The position numbers and the translations under genes were made by a program. Below, piece after piece: positions 56,964-64,000 of a stretch of 64,000 bases of DNA (positions within the stretch are counted from its first letter, which is position 1; each line of letters begins with the position of its first letter). The stretch covers positions 496,001-560,000 of the forward strand of contig NZ_JBHSGU010000005.1 of NCBI RefSeq assembly GCF_042652645.1, read 5' to 3'. Source of the DNA: Glaciecola siphonariae (GTDB taxonomy: Bacteria; Pseudomonadota; Gammaproteobacteria; Enterobacterales; Alteromonadaceae). The notes beneath the pieces are model-generated. The model saw only the letters and a program-made list of their open reading frames with translations. It was not told the DNA's origin and made no database searches.

Positions 56964-57054
56964 GTAATTTACGCCCTGACCTGCATCTTATGTCGAGATT
57001 ATCGCACAAGTGCGGTAAATTCTTTATTAGTTTGAACCGTAGAACAGGTAGAGC

Positions 57055-58185
57055 ATGTCAAATAGTTTGCAAAAGTCGGTGATTAAAAGTCACGTAGCGG
57101 TGGCACAAAATGCATCCGGTCGAAGTTTAAACGTGCCGATTTACCGCATAAGCGATGAATTACCTGGCCCAACAGTTTACATTCAAAGCTCCATTCACGG
57201 CGCTGAGGTGCAGGGTAATGTGGTGATTTACCATCTCATTCAGGCGCTTAAAACGCATCAAATCCATGGTGACATTATCTTAGTACCTAATTGCAATCCG
57301 GTTGGTACCAATATAAAAGCTGGCGAGTATACTTTGGGACGATTTGATCCTGTTAATGGAACAAATTGGAATCGGGGTTATTTTTATGACGAAACGCTCG
57401 TTAACAGCTTTGTCAGCAGTGTAGATGCTCAAGACACAACAAGCATCATTAAGCAGAAGTTTCGCCAACAACTTAAACAGAGCATTGCCAACAAACTTAA
57501 CCAGCCTTGGGGCCTTGGCTTGGCTCAGCAGCTCAATCTAACCCTTCAGCACATCGCGATTGACGCCGACATTGTGCTTGATTTGCACAATGGGCCGGTG
57601 TCTACTCGTCACGCCTATATTCCTGAATATGCGTATGCCGCGGCAAAACAGTTTTCCATTCCTCATTGTATTTTTATACCTAATAAATTTGCGGGCGCAC
57701 TCGACGAAGCGACTTTCTGCCCATGGTGGAGCTTACAAGATGCGCTTAAAGAAACAACAGGAAGATCCCACGACTTCGGTGTTGAGGCTTTTACTCTAGA
57801 GATGGGCAGTCAAGAAGTAATAGATTTTGATGAAGGGCAAAAAGATGCTGAGAGCATTTTGGGATATTTGGCGTGCAAAGGCGTTTTGCGCTATGAAGAC
57901 TTTAGGCCTTCTGATATGGAGCGAGTGGGCGTAAAGCTTGAAGATTATAAAACGCTGTATACCGATTTCGGTGGTATGGTCGAGTATTGCGTAGCACCGG
58001 GTGAACGCGTTAACAAAGGCAGCGTAATGGCACGCGTTCTCAATATTGACGAACTCGACAATCCAGACGCCGTTCATGAAGTGCTAGCACCCTGTAATTT
58101 GATTGTAATGCTTCACTTTCCATCTGCGTCAGTGCTCAGTGGCACACAACTGTATAAGTGCTTTACGCAATATTGGACTTTATGA
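57055..58185 (+). CDS. Succinylglutamate desuccinylase/aspartoacylase-family zinc hydrolase
   Basis: The 376 residues have zinc ligands His and Glu in YIQSSIHGAEVQGNVV and a further His in VLDLHNGP. NCNPVGTN and the catalytic Glu region EAFTLEMGSQEV are also present. This is an M14-like AstE/aspartoacylase domain removing acyl groups from amino acids or peptides. The last 90 residues form a beta-barrel-like lid (GGMVEYCVAPGERVNKGSVMARV). It is divergent from the DUF2339 gene and convergent with nei. Confidence 0.9.
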   Translation: MSNSLQKSVIKSHVAVAQNASGRSLNVPIYRISDELPGPTVYIQSSIHGAEVQGNVVIYHLIQALKTHQIHGDIILVPNCNPVGTNIKAGEYTLGRFDPVNGTNWNRGYFYDETLVNSFVSSVDAQDTTSIIKQKFRQQLKQSIANKLNQPWGLGLAQQLNLTLQHIAIDADIVLDLHNGPVSTRHAYIPEYAYAAAKQFSIPHCIFIPNKFAGALDEATFCPWWSLQDALKETTGRSHDFGVEAFTLEMGSQEVIDFDEGQKDAESILGYLACKGVLRYEDFRPSDMERVGVKLEDYKTLYTDFGGMVEYCVAPGERVNKGSVMARVLNIDELDNPDAVHEVLAPCNLIVMLHFPSASVLSGTQLYKCFTQYWTL

Positions 58186-58222
58186 CTTTTTTAAAACACG
58201 GCTATACGCTTAGTGAGGTTTT

Positions 58223-59044
58223 TTATACTGGCTGACACTGCGGACACCAATATATCCTGCGTCCGTTTCTTTGCCCTTTTTCTATCGGGCAAGTGCATAT
58301 TCGGCACGCCTCGCCCTCTCGATTAAACGCCATAAAACGCACGCTCTCATAGCTTCCCTTTGTTTTTGCTAGCTTTTTACTCAAACTATCAGGCACAGTA
58401 TGTCCTCGCGTATCATAAGCGCGCCTACCTACAACTAGCGTTTGTTTTGCCAGTGCGGCGAGTTTCTCGCGACTTAACTGTTTAGGTTTAAAGTCGGGAT
58501 GAACGCCAGCTGCAAATAAGATTTCGGTGCGTAAATAATTGCCAATGCCGGCAATGAAATGTTGGTCTAAATAGAGCGCGCTCAAACCCCTATTACAAAA
58601 CCGCTTTGCCTCTAATTGCTTGCGCACCTCTTGCCAACGTAAATCGGCCTGCAAAATGTCCGGCCCAATTTTACTCAAAAACGGATGAGCACTTAACTCA
58701 CCGCGCTGATACACTCCAATATCAGACGCACTGTATAAAATAGCGCTCTTGTCTTGAGTGTGTAAGGCTAAGCGCAAGGAGCGTTTGGTATTCGGCAACT
58801 GGCCGCGTTTGGCAGTTTTCCACACGCCATAAAGCTGATTGTGCGAATAGATGGTTTGCTGATTATCAAAATGAATCAGCATCGCTTTGCCACGCGTTTC
58901 AACTTGTTCGACTACGCGGCCTGTCAGCTGTTTAGCTGGCGCTTCAAGATGAGGCATACCCACATCAATGGCTTCAATCTGCTTCCCTTCTATTACTTTT
59001 GCGATCTTATCGGCGGCTAATCGAATCTCTGGGCCCTCTGGCAT
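58223..59044 (-). CDS. nei: Endonuclease VIII (DNA glycosylase/AP lyase)
   Basis: This 273-residue protein starts MPEGPEIRLAADKI, with catalytic Pro2 and Glu3 of the Fpg/Nei family; the MPEGPEI form points to Nei. A helix-two-turn-helix (IAGIGNYLRTEIL) and a C-terminal zinc finger with four Cys (CRICTCPIE and WCPQC) are present. It removes oxidised pyrimidines from DNA. The gene is preceded by the peroxiredoxin gene's terminator. Confidence 0.95.
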   Translation of the reverse strand: MPEGPEIRLAADKIAKVIEGKQIEAIDVGMPHLEAPAKQLTGRVVEQVETRGKAMLIHFDNQQTIYSHNQLYGVWKTAKRGQLPNTKRSLRLALHTQDKSAILYSASDIGVYQRGELSAHPFLSKIGPDILQADLRWQEVRKQLEAKRFCNRGLSALYLDQHFIAGIGNYLRTEILFAAGVHPDFKPKQLSREKLAALAKQTLVVGRRAYDTRGHTVPDSLSKKLAKTKGSYESVRFMAFNREGEACRICTCPIEKGQRNGRRIYWCPQCQPV

Positions 59045-59091
59045 ACCGTGTCCTCTTACGTAGATAGATGTTTAGTGATGGCTGCGCGAAT

Positions 59092-59134
59092 AAAAAACCC
59101 CGCGGCCGACACAAGTCAAACAGCAGGGTTTTGC
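59092..59134 (-). terminator. Terminator after the peroxiredoxin gene
   Basis: On the minus strand AACCCTGC and GCGGGGTT pair across one mismatch and a long loop, and TTTTTT follows. It lies between the peroxiredoxin stop (59184) and the nei start (59044). Confidence 0.6.
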
Positions 59135-59183
59135 ATTATTTAATTCAAGCGTTTAGCTTATCGCTAGCGCTTAAAACCTTCTA

Positions 59184-59657
59184 TTAAAGCGCTTTTAGCA
59201 AGGTCTCTGCATCGCTTACCTCAAAACCGCCGCCCTCTTCAGCGTTAAGTACTTTCACTACGCCATCATCAACTAACATGCTGTAGCGCCTGGAACGTAC
59301 ACCGCCAAAAGTATCTGTATCCATGCTGAGACCAAGAGCTTTGGTGAAGCTCGCATTGCCGTCCGCTACCATGGTGATATGCTCTGCGTTTGAAGCCTTA
59401 CCCCACGCGTTCATTACAAATGCGTCGTTTACCGACAAACAAATGATTTCGTCTACGCCTTTGGCTTTGATTTTATCAGCTAAGGCAACAAATCCAGGCA
59501 AGTGAGCCTCTGAACAGGTGGGCGTGAATGCGCCTGGCACAGCAAATAATGCGACTTTTTTGCCCGCAAATAAGTCTTTCGTGCTGGGGTTTTTCATATC
59601 AGAGCCATCGATGTGGCTAAGTGTTGCTTCTGGTAGTGTTGCACCTACTTCAATCAT
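59184..59657 (-). CDS. Peroxiredoxin (Prx5/AhpE-TSA type)
   Basis: This 157-residue protein carries the peroxidatic Cys in the motif GAFTPTCSEAHLPGF, as in the Prx5 subfamily, with VNDAFVMNAW and the terminal ...AETLLKAL helix. It reduces hydrogen peroxide and organic peroxides, probably with glutathione/glutaredoxin. It is monocistronic judging from the spacers and its own terminator. Confidence 0.95.
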   Translation of the reverse strand: MIEVGATLPEATLSHIDGSDMKNPSTKDLFAGKKVALFAVPGAFTPTCSEAHLPGFVALADKIKAKGVDEIICLSVNDAFVMNAWGKASNAEHITMVADGNASFTKALGLSMDTDTFGGVRSRRYSMLVDDGVVKVLNAEEGGGFEVSDAETLLKAL

Positions 59658-59772
59658 AATTATTCCTTAAGGTTGATATAAACCAAATAGTGAATGCAAA
59701 AGAGCATATATTTGCATATTCGTTTGCCGTTCATATACATGGAGGGCGAGCCGCGTAATTCAAGAGCGCAGC

Positions 59773-60579
59773 TTAGTTTAGTATGTATACGTCAAATCGA
59801 TGCTTTTTCGATCTTATTGCCATGGTAGCCGTCCGATTTTGCTGATTTGCCAGCTCTGGAGCACTATTGGGACGCTTTACAACTATACGTTTAGCATCTG
59901 TTTTGAGTGCATTAGTAAGTAATTGCTCACTGTCGCTGTCAGGACCGAGCAACATCTGAAATGCCTGCATTTCTTTTTTCACGAGCGCCGACTTTTTCTT
60001 GTGCGGAAACATCGGGTCAAGATATACCACATCGATGTTTTGCGGCGCGCTGCTGTTGATGGCTTCACACAAAAAATCAGTAGCATCTTGCTTGTGCAGT
60101 TGCAGCGATTGGGCAAAGGCGTCATCTGCATCTTCTAGGCGCAGTAAGGCATCTTCAAGCAATGCCGCAATCACGGGGCTACGCTCAAGCATGGTTACCT
60201 TAGCGCCCACGCTAGCCATTACAAAACTATCGGTGCCCATTCCTGCTGTGCAATCAACGACATTCAGGCTTTGTTTGCCCTTAATGCCAATCGCTTTAGC
60301 AATAGCCTCGTTTTTCCCCCCGCCATGTTGCTTGCGATATTGCAGTGCTGCCGACGCGAAATCTACGCGAATATCCGACCATGAGGGTTCACTACTGAGC
60401 CGAAGCGCTAGCCCATTTTGGGTATACACTAACTGCCATTGAGCCTGATTAAACTGTTTAGGCGGCTTATTGGGCTTAATTTCATGCACGCTGAAACCGG
60501 TCTTAGCGCTTAATGCATGCGCTCGCTCATGGGCAAGTAATGAGCCCGTATCTTCAATTAAAATAACAGTATGAGTCAT
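59773..60579 (-). CDS. rsmJ: 16S rRNA (guanine1516-N2)-methyltransferase
   Basis: The 268 residues have the RsmJ layout: a variable N-terminal third, then the SAM motif NVVDCTAGMGTDSFVMASVGA, acidic end of strand 2 MLERSPVI, and catalytic NPPY-like DVVYLDPMFPHKKKSALVKKEMQ. The last form, DPMFPHKKKSA, is diagnostic of RsmJ. It modifies G1516 of 16S rRNA in the 30S subunit. Confidence 0.95.
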   Translation of the reverse strand: MTHTVILIEDTGSLLAHERAHALSAKTGFSVHEIKPNKPPKQFNQAQWQLVYTQNGLALRLSSEPSWSDIRVDFASAALQYRKQHGGGKNEAIAKAIGIKGKQSLNVVDCTAGMGTDSFVMASVGAKVTMLERSPVIAALLEDALLRLEDADDAFAQSLQLHKQDATDFLCEAINSSAPQNIDVVYLDPMFPHKKKSALVKKEMQAFQMLLGPDSDSEQLLTNALKTDAKRIVVKRPNSAPELANQQNRTATMAIRSKKHRFDVYILN

Positions 60580-60645
60580 GTGTGGTGAATACTTAGCATC
60601 TAGGGCGCGCGGTTTTATACATTATGACTTTAACGGGCGCAAAAC

Positions 60646-61632
60646 TTACAAAAAGGTCTCGGCGTCTTGTTCATCCTTTGCCGCGAGTTCGATATTGCTC
60701 AGCGTCACTCGCGCAATTTGGGTAAGCGCATCTTCTGTAAAAAAGCCCTGATGCCCTGTAATCATCACGTTCGGAAAGCTCTGTAAACGTTGAAACACAT
60801 CGTCATCAATTATCTCGTTAGAGCGGTTTTTGAAAAACAAATCTTCTTCCATCTCATAAACATCTAGGCCCAAATATCCAATTTTTTTGCTCTTTATGCC
60901 GCTAATAACCGCTTTGGTGTCAATCAATTTTCCGCGAGAGGTATTAATAATCATCACGCCGTCTTTCATGCTGCTAATGCTTTGTTCATTAATCATGTGC
61001 TCTGTACTTTCATTCAGCGGGCAGTGCAGAGTGATGATGTCAGATTGCGCCATTAGCGTGGGTAAATCGGTATAGGTCACCGCTTTGTCTTTAAGCTCGC
61101 TGGCCTCAAATATATCGTAACAAAGCACCTCGCAGCCAAAGCCGAGCAGAATATCAATCACCGCTCTTCCTATCTTACCCGTACCTAACACGCCGACGGT
61201 ACGCTGATACATGTTAAAACCAAGCAGTCCATTTAGGTCAAAGTTATCGTCGCGCACTCGGTTATATGCTTTATGAAGCTTGCGATTTAGCGACAACATT
61301 AACGCCACAGCGTGTTCAGCAACAGCCTCTGGCGAGTAGGCAGGCACTCTAGATAAGCTCATACCCTGCGATTTGGCGTAATCAATATCAACATTGTTGT
61401 ACCCTGCGCAGCGAAGCGCAATATGCCTAATATTCATGTCGATAAGTAAATCGATGACGGCTTTATCGACTGTGTCATTGACGAATACGCATACCGCATG
61501 TGCACCTTTTGCTAATACTGCGGTGTGTTCATTGAGCTTCGCATCATGAAAATCGAGCGCTATGCCATCAGGGCAATGGCTTGTAAAAAAAGTCTTGTCA
61601 TAATCTTGGGTACTAAACATGGTGACTTTCAT
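60646..61632 (-). CDS. ldhA: D-2-hydroxyacid dehydrogenase, D-lactate dehydrogenase type
   Basis: The 328 residues start MKVTMFSTQDYDKTFF, with catalytic Arg in NTSRGKLID, Glu in the following stretch and His in ITGHQGFFTEDAL. The nucleotide fold is TVGVLGTGKIGRAVIDIL. High similarity to LdhA-type fermentative D-lactate dehydrogenases: pyruvate plus NADH to D-lactate. It lies between rsmJ and recG on the same strand, with 60-70 nt spacers. Confidence 0.9.
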   Translation of the reverse strand: MKVTMFSTQDYDKTFFTSHCPDGIALDFHDAKLNEHTAVLAKGAHAVCVFVNDTVDKAVIDLLIDMNIRHIALRCAGYNNVDIDYAKSQGMSLSRVPAYSPEAVAEHAVALMLSLNRKLHKAYNRVRDDNFDLNGLLGFNMYQRTVGVLGTGKIGRAVIDILLGFGCEVLCYDIFEASELKDKAVTYTDLPTLMAQSDIITLHCPLNESTEHMINEQSISSMKDGVMIINTSRGKLIDTKAVISGIKSKKIGYLGLDVYEMEEDLFFKNRSNEIIDDDVFQRLQSFPNVMITGHQGFFTEDALTQIARVTLSNIELAAKDEQDAETFL

Positions 61633-61695
61633 GTGCTTCTCTCCTCACGCTCTCTAAAATGACTTGTTTATCGCTTGTGCGCACACTTTAACCGC

Positions 61696-63771
61696 TTATG
61701 CATTGCTATAATCGTCCCGGTAAGGAAGCCAGCGCTGTATTAATTGCAGAGCATTACTTTGATGGTTGCGCCATACATACTCTGCCATCGTTTTAATTTC
61801 ATCCACTAAATATGCGTCTCTTACCAAATCTGCAATTTTAAGGTCGGCTACGCCCGTTTGCTTTGTACCTAGTAGCTCACCTGGGCCACGTATTTCTAGG
61901 TCTTTTTCAGCTATGTAAAAACCGTCGTTAGATTCACGCAATACGCCCAGTCGCTTAGTTGCAGTTTTAGATAGCGGGCTGGAATACATTAGCACGCAGT
62001 GACTTTCAACTGAACCTCTTCCCACCCGACCACGCAGCTGATGCAGTTGCGCAAGGCCAAGTCGCTCTGGATTTTCAATGATCATCAAACTGGCATTGGG
62101 TACGTCTACGCCAACTTCTATAACGGTGGTGGCAACCAAAAGATCTAAGTCTCCAGCTTTAAACTCATCCATGATCGATTGCTTCTCTTGCGCCTTCAAT
62201 CGACCGTGAACAAGGCCTACTTTTAACTGCGGCAGAGCCGTGCGAAGCCCCACTGCGGTGTCTTCTGCCGCCTGACACTGCAGCACTTCCGACTCCTCAA
62301 TTAGCGTACACACCCAATATATTTGGCGTTTATCTTCTAATGCCGACTGGCGCACGCGCTCAATAATATCGCTTCTGCGAGAATCAGGCAGCACGGCAGT
62401 TTTCACCGGCGTGCGACCCGGCGGCAGTTCGTCGATTATGCTGGTATCTAAATCTGCGTATGCCGTCATCGCAAGGGTGCGCGGAATGGGGGTGGCAGTC
62501 ATAATAAGTTGATGGGGATATTTACCCTGCATTTCGCCTTTTTTGCGAAGGGCTAATCGTTGATGCACACCAAAACGATGCTGCTCATCTACAATGACCA
62601 AGGCTAGGTTATGATAATGCACCGCATCTTGAAAAATCGCATGGGTTCCCACCAATACCTGAATCTCTCCTGAGGCTAAAGCTTCTAGCGTCTCACTCCT
62701 TGCCTTGCCCTTGAGCTTACCGGCTAGCCAGCCAACTTTTATGCCGAGCGGCGTAAACCAGTCGCTGAAGTTTTTCGCATGTTGCTCCGCTAATAATTCG
62801 GTGGGCGCCATTAATGCAACTTGATAGCCGGCGCCTACCACCGATAGTGCGCCAAGCGCCGCGACGAGAGTTTTGCCCGAGCCAACATCCCCTTGCACAA
62901 GACGCATCATCGGCTGACCCGAGCGCAAGTTAGTTTCAATTTCTGTCACCACGCGGCTTTGAGCACCGGTTGGCGCAAACGGAAGGCTGCGCAAAAATGT
63001 TTCTTTTAAGGGGTCGTCAGGCATTACCGCAAAGCCAGGGTCTGCCTTTGCTTGACTGCGTACCTTTAGCATACTCAAATGATGCGCTAGAAGCTCTTCT
63101 ACCACCAAACGCTTTTGTGCCGGATGCTTGCCTTCGCTAAGCTCATCTATCGCCACATCAGCCGGCGGTCGGTGCACTAAAAATAATGCGTCTTTTAAAC
63201 TAAGCTGTTCAGGATAAAGCTGACTCGGAAGGTAGTCAGCTAACGCACCTTTAGCAAGCTGCGCGAGCGCTTGCTCGGTCAGTTTACGTAAAGTCAGCTG
63301 GTTGACGCCTTCGGTGGTAGGATAAACGGGCGTAAGGGTCTCTTCCATACCGGCTTTGCTGTCACCCTCAATGATCTTATATTCCGGATGCGCCATTTCC
63401 ATGCCAGCAGCACCAGGGCGCACTTCACCAAATGCGCGAATGGTATTGCCCGTGGCAAATCCCTTCAATTGCGCTGCAGAAAAGTGAAAGAATCGCAAAC
63501 TAATGCTACCGGTACCGTCATTGAGTTTTACAATGAGCATGCGTTTGCGACCATATTTAATGTCGGCGCTAATGACCTCTCCTTGTACTGAAACGTGCAG
63601 GTAGCCATGCAGCTCGGCGACGCTGTATAAGCGAGTGCGGTCCTCGTATCGAAGAGGCAAATGAAAAATGACATCTTGCAGCGTTCGCAGCCCAAGTTTC
63701 TCAAGCTTTTCGGCAACTTTGGCGCCCACCCCTTTGAGGGTAGTCACCGGCGTATCGGTAAGTGACTGCAT
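61696..63771 (-). CDS. recG: ATP-dependent DNA helicase RecG
   Basis: The 691 residues comprise an N-terminal wedge/OB domain (GYLHVSVQGEVISADIKYGR), helicase motif I QGDVGSGKTLVAALGAL, motif II VDEQHRFGVHQR, motif III TATPIPRTLAMT, and motif VI QLRGRVGRGSVESHCVLMY. It ends with the TRG region (LREDG-like RESNDGFYIAEKDLEIRGPGELLG). It remodels stalled forks and branched DNA. Start ATG at 63771. Confidence 0.97.
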   Translation of the reverse strand: MQSLTDTPVTTLKGVGAKVAEKLEKLGLRTLQDVIFHLPLRYEDRTRLYSVAELHGYLHVSVQGEVISADIKYGRKRMLIVKLNDGTGSISLRFFHFSAAQLKGFATGNTIRAFGEVRPGAAGMEMAHPEYKIIEGDSKAGMEETLTPVYPTTEGVNQLTLRKLTEQALAQLAKGALADYLPSQLYPEQLSLKDALFLVHRPPADVAIDELSEGKHPAQKRLVVEELLAHHLSMLKVRSQAKADPGFAVMPDDPLKETFLRSLPFAPTGAQSRVVTEIETNLRSGQPMMRLVQGDVGSGKTLVAALGALSVVGAGYQVALMAPTELLAEQHAKNFSDWFTPLGIKVGWLAGKLKGKARSETLEALASGEIQVLVGTHAIFQDAVHYHNLALVIVDEQHRFGVHQRLALRKKGEMQGKYPHQLIMTATPIPRTLAMTAYADLDTSIIDELPPGRTPVKTAVLPDSRRSDIIERVRQSALEDKRQIYWVCTLIEESEVLQCQAAEDTAVGLRTALPQLKVGLVHGRLKAQEKQSIMDEFKAGDLDLLVATTVIEVGVDVPNASLMIIENPERLGLAQLHQLRGRVGRGSVESHCVLMYSSPLSKTATKRLGVLRESNDGFYIAEKDLEIRGPGELLGTKQTGVADLKIADLVRDAYLVDEIKTMAEYVWRNHQSNALQLIQRWLPYRDDYSNA

Positions 63772-63872
63772 GCAATAAAAAGCTTGTTAAACAAAGGTAT
63801 GCACAAGATTATCAAACTATCTTGCGGTATACACCTGTTCTCTCGATAAGAACTGAATAAGCGCACTGGGTT

Positions 63873-63904
63873 TTGAGCAAAAATACATCAATATTTTTGC
63901 TCAA
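63873..63904. promoter_or_regulatory. Perfect inverted repeat between recG and the right-edge gene
   Basis: Two 13-bp arms, TTGAGCAAAAATA and TATTTTTGCTCAA, flank a 6-nt spacer. It lies in the divergent spacer, about 100 nt upstream of recG and 65 nt upstream of the possible ATG at 63969. Without a following T-run it is more likely an operator or hairpin than a terminator. Confidence 0.5.
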
Positions 63905-63968
63905 CCCTCTATGAAAATTTTAAAAGCGGAGTACACTCCCGCCGTTATCACTTCTTGCAGAACAGACC

Positions 63969-64000
63969 ATGACAATTGGTTTTCACGAACAAAAAGAAAA
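63969..64000 (+). CDS. Possible start of a further gene, cut by the window edge
   Basis: ATG at 63969 opens MTIGFHEQKE and the frame is open to the edge. There is no strong ribosome site. Too short to name. Confidence 0.35.
   Translation, partial: MTIGFHEQKE

Noticed and set aside
1..64000. tRNA, rRNA or riboswitch genes
   Set aside because: I looked in the longer spacers and saw no cloverleaf-like or known aptamer core; a covariance-model scan would be needed to be sure.

Overview
The window looks like a chromosome segment of a marine gammaproteobacterium, most likely Alteromonadaceae (Alteromonas/Glaciecola/Paraglaciecola type). The reasons are moderate-to-low GC, a housekeeping block (recG, an ldhA-like dehydrogenase, rsmJ, nei), orphan MSHA-like pilins, secreted polysaccharide-active enzymes, and a MexEF-like RND pump under a divergent LysR. 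The species assignment is inference; no rRNA or tRNA gene was seen.

Layout. 1-2568: 5' part of a very large secreted DUF11-type repeat protein that runs off the left edge on the minus strand. 3140-8030: a pseudopilin, then the ATP-grasp / alpha-E / zinc metallopeptidase set facing an Anbu (proteasome-like) peptidase, which is a known amidoligase-peptidase neighbourhood but with no transglutaminase-like gene. 8111-14784: polysaccharide pyruvyl transferase, a two-enzyme fusion (Gfo/Idh/MocA plus NAD epimerase), ChaC, and a lipase with a membrane-anchored partner. 15075-28259: carbohydrate-active region with a 1.2-kilo-residue RTX/double beta-helix protein, a hybrid histidine kinase, an 882-residue secreted protein with CBM-like tail, a second pseudopilin, an S9 peptidase operon, and a SASA esterase with a beta-trefoil lectin. 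The RTX and 882-residue genes share the same palindromic operator (ATGATA, 4 nt, TATCAT).

28260-38821 is a patchwork accessory island. Three nested copies of the 3' end of one LysR gene (about 70 bp at 28509, about 400 bp at 30003, full gene at 37841) separate two inserted blocks. The first block is a DUF4143-type AAA ATPase preceded by four exact-period 22-bp tandem repeats. The second is about 7.4 kb of IS66 and IS91-like remnants around a Tat-exported SDR, an aldo/keto reductase and a truncated TonB receptor, followed by an esterase/TPR protein. The two IS91-like copies end at the same base-level junction, inside an IS66 tnpA and inside the TonB receptor gene.

38821-48734: LysR plus MFP/RND efflux operon, a histidine-rich exported repeat protein, gloA, an acetolactate-decarboxylase-like protein with a DJ-1/PfpI partner and divergent LysR, and a secreted alpha-amylase. 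49082-52830: accessory genes (SAM methyltransferase, SDR, frameshifted NTF2-like protein, AraC regulator) ending in what looks like a decayed TnsA N-terminus directly downstream of a yhiN-family gene, which I read as the scar of a Tn7-like transposon. 52912-64000: conserved chromosomal genes (YhiN-family flavoprotein, DUF2339 membrane protein, aspartoacylase-like, nei, peroxiredoxin, rsmJ, ldh, recG) and the first codons of a possible further gene.
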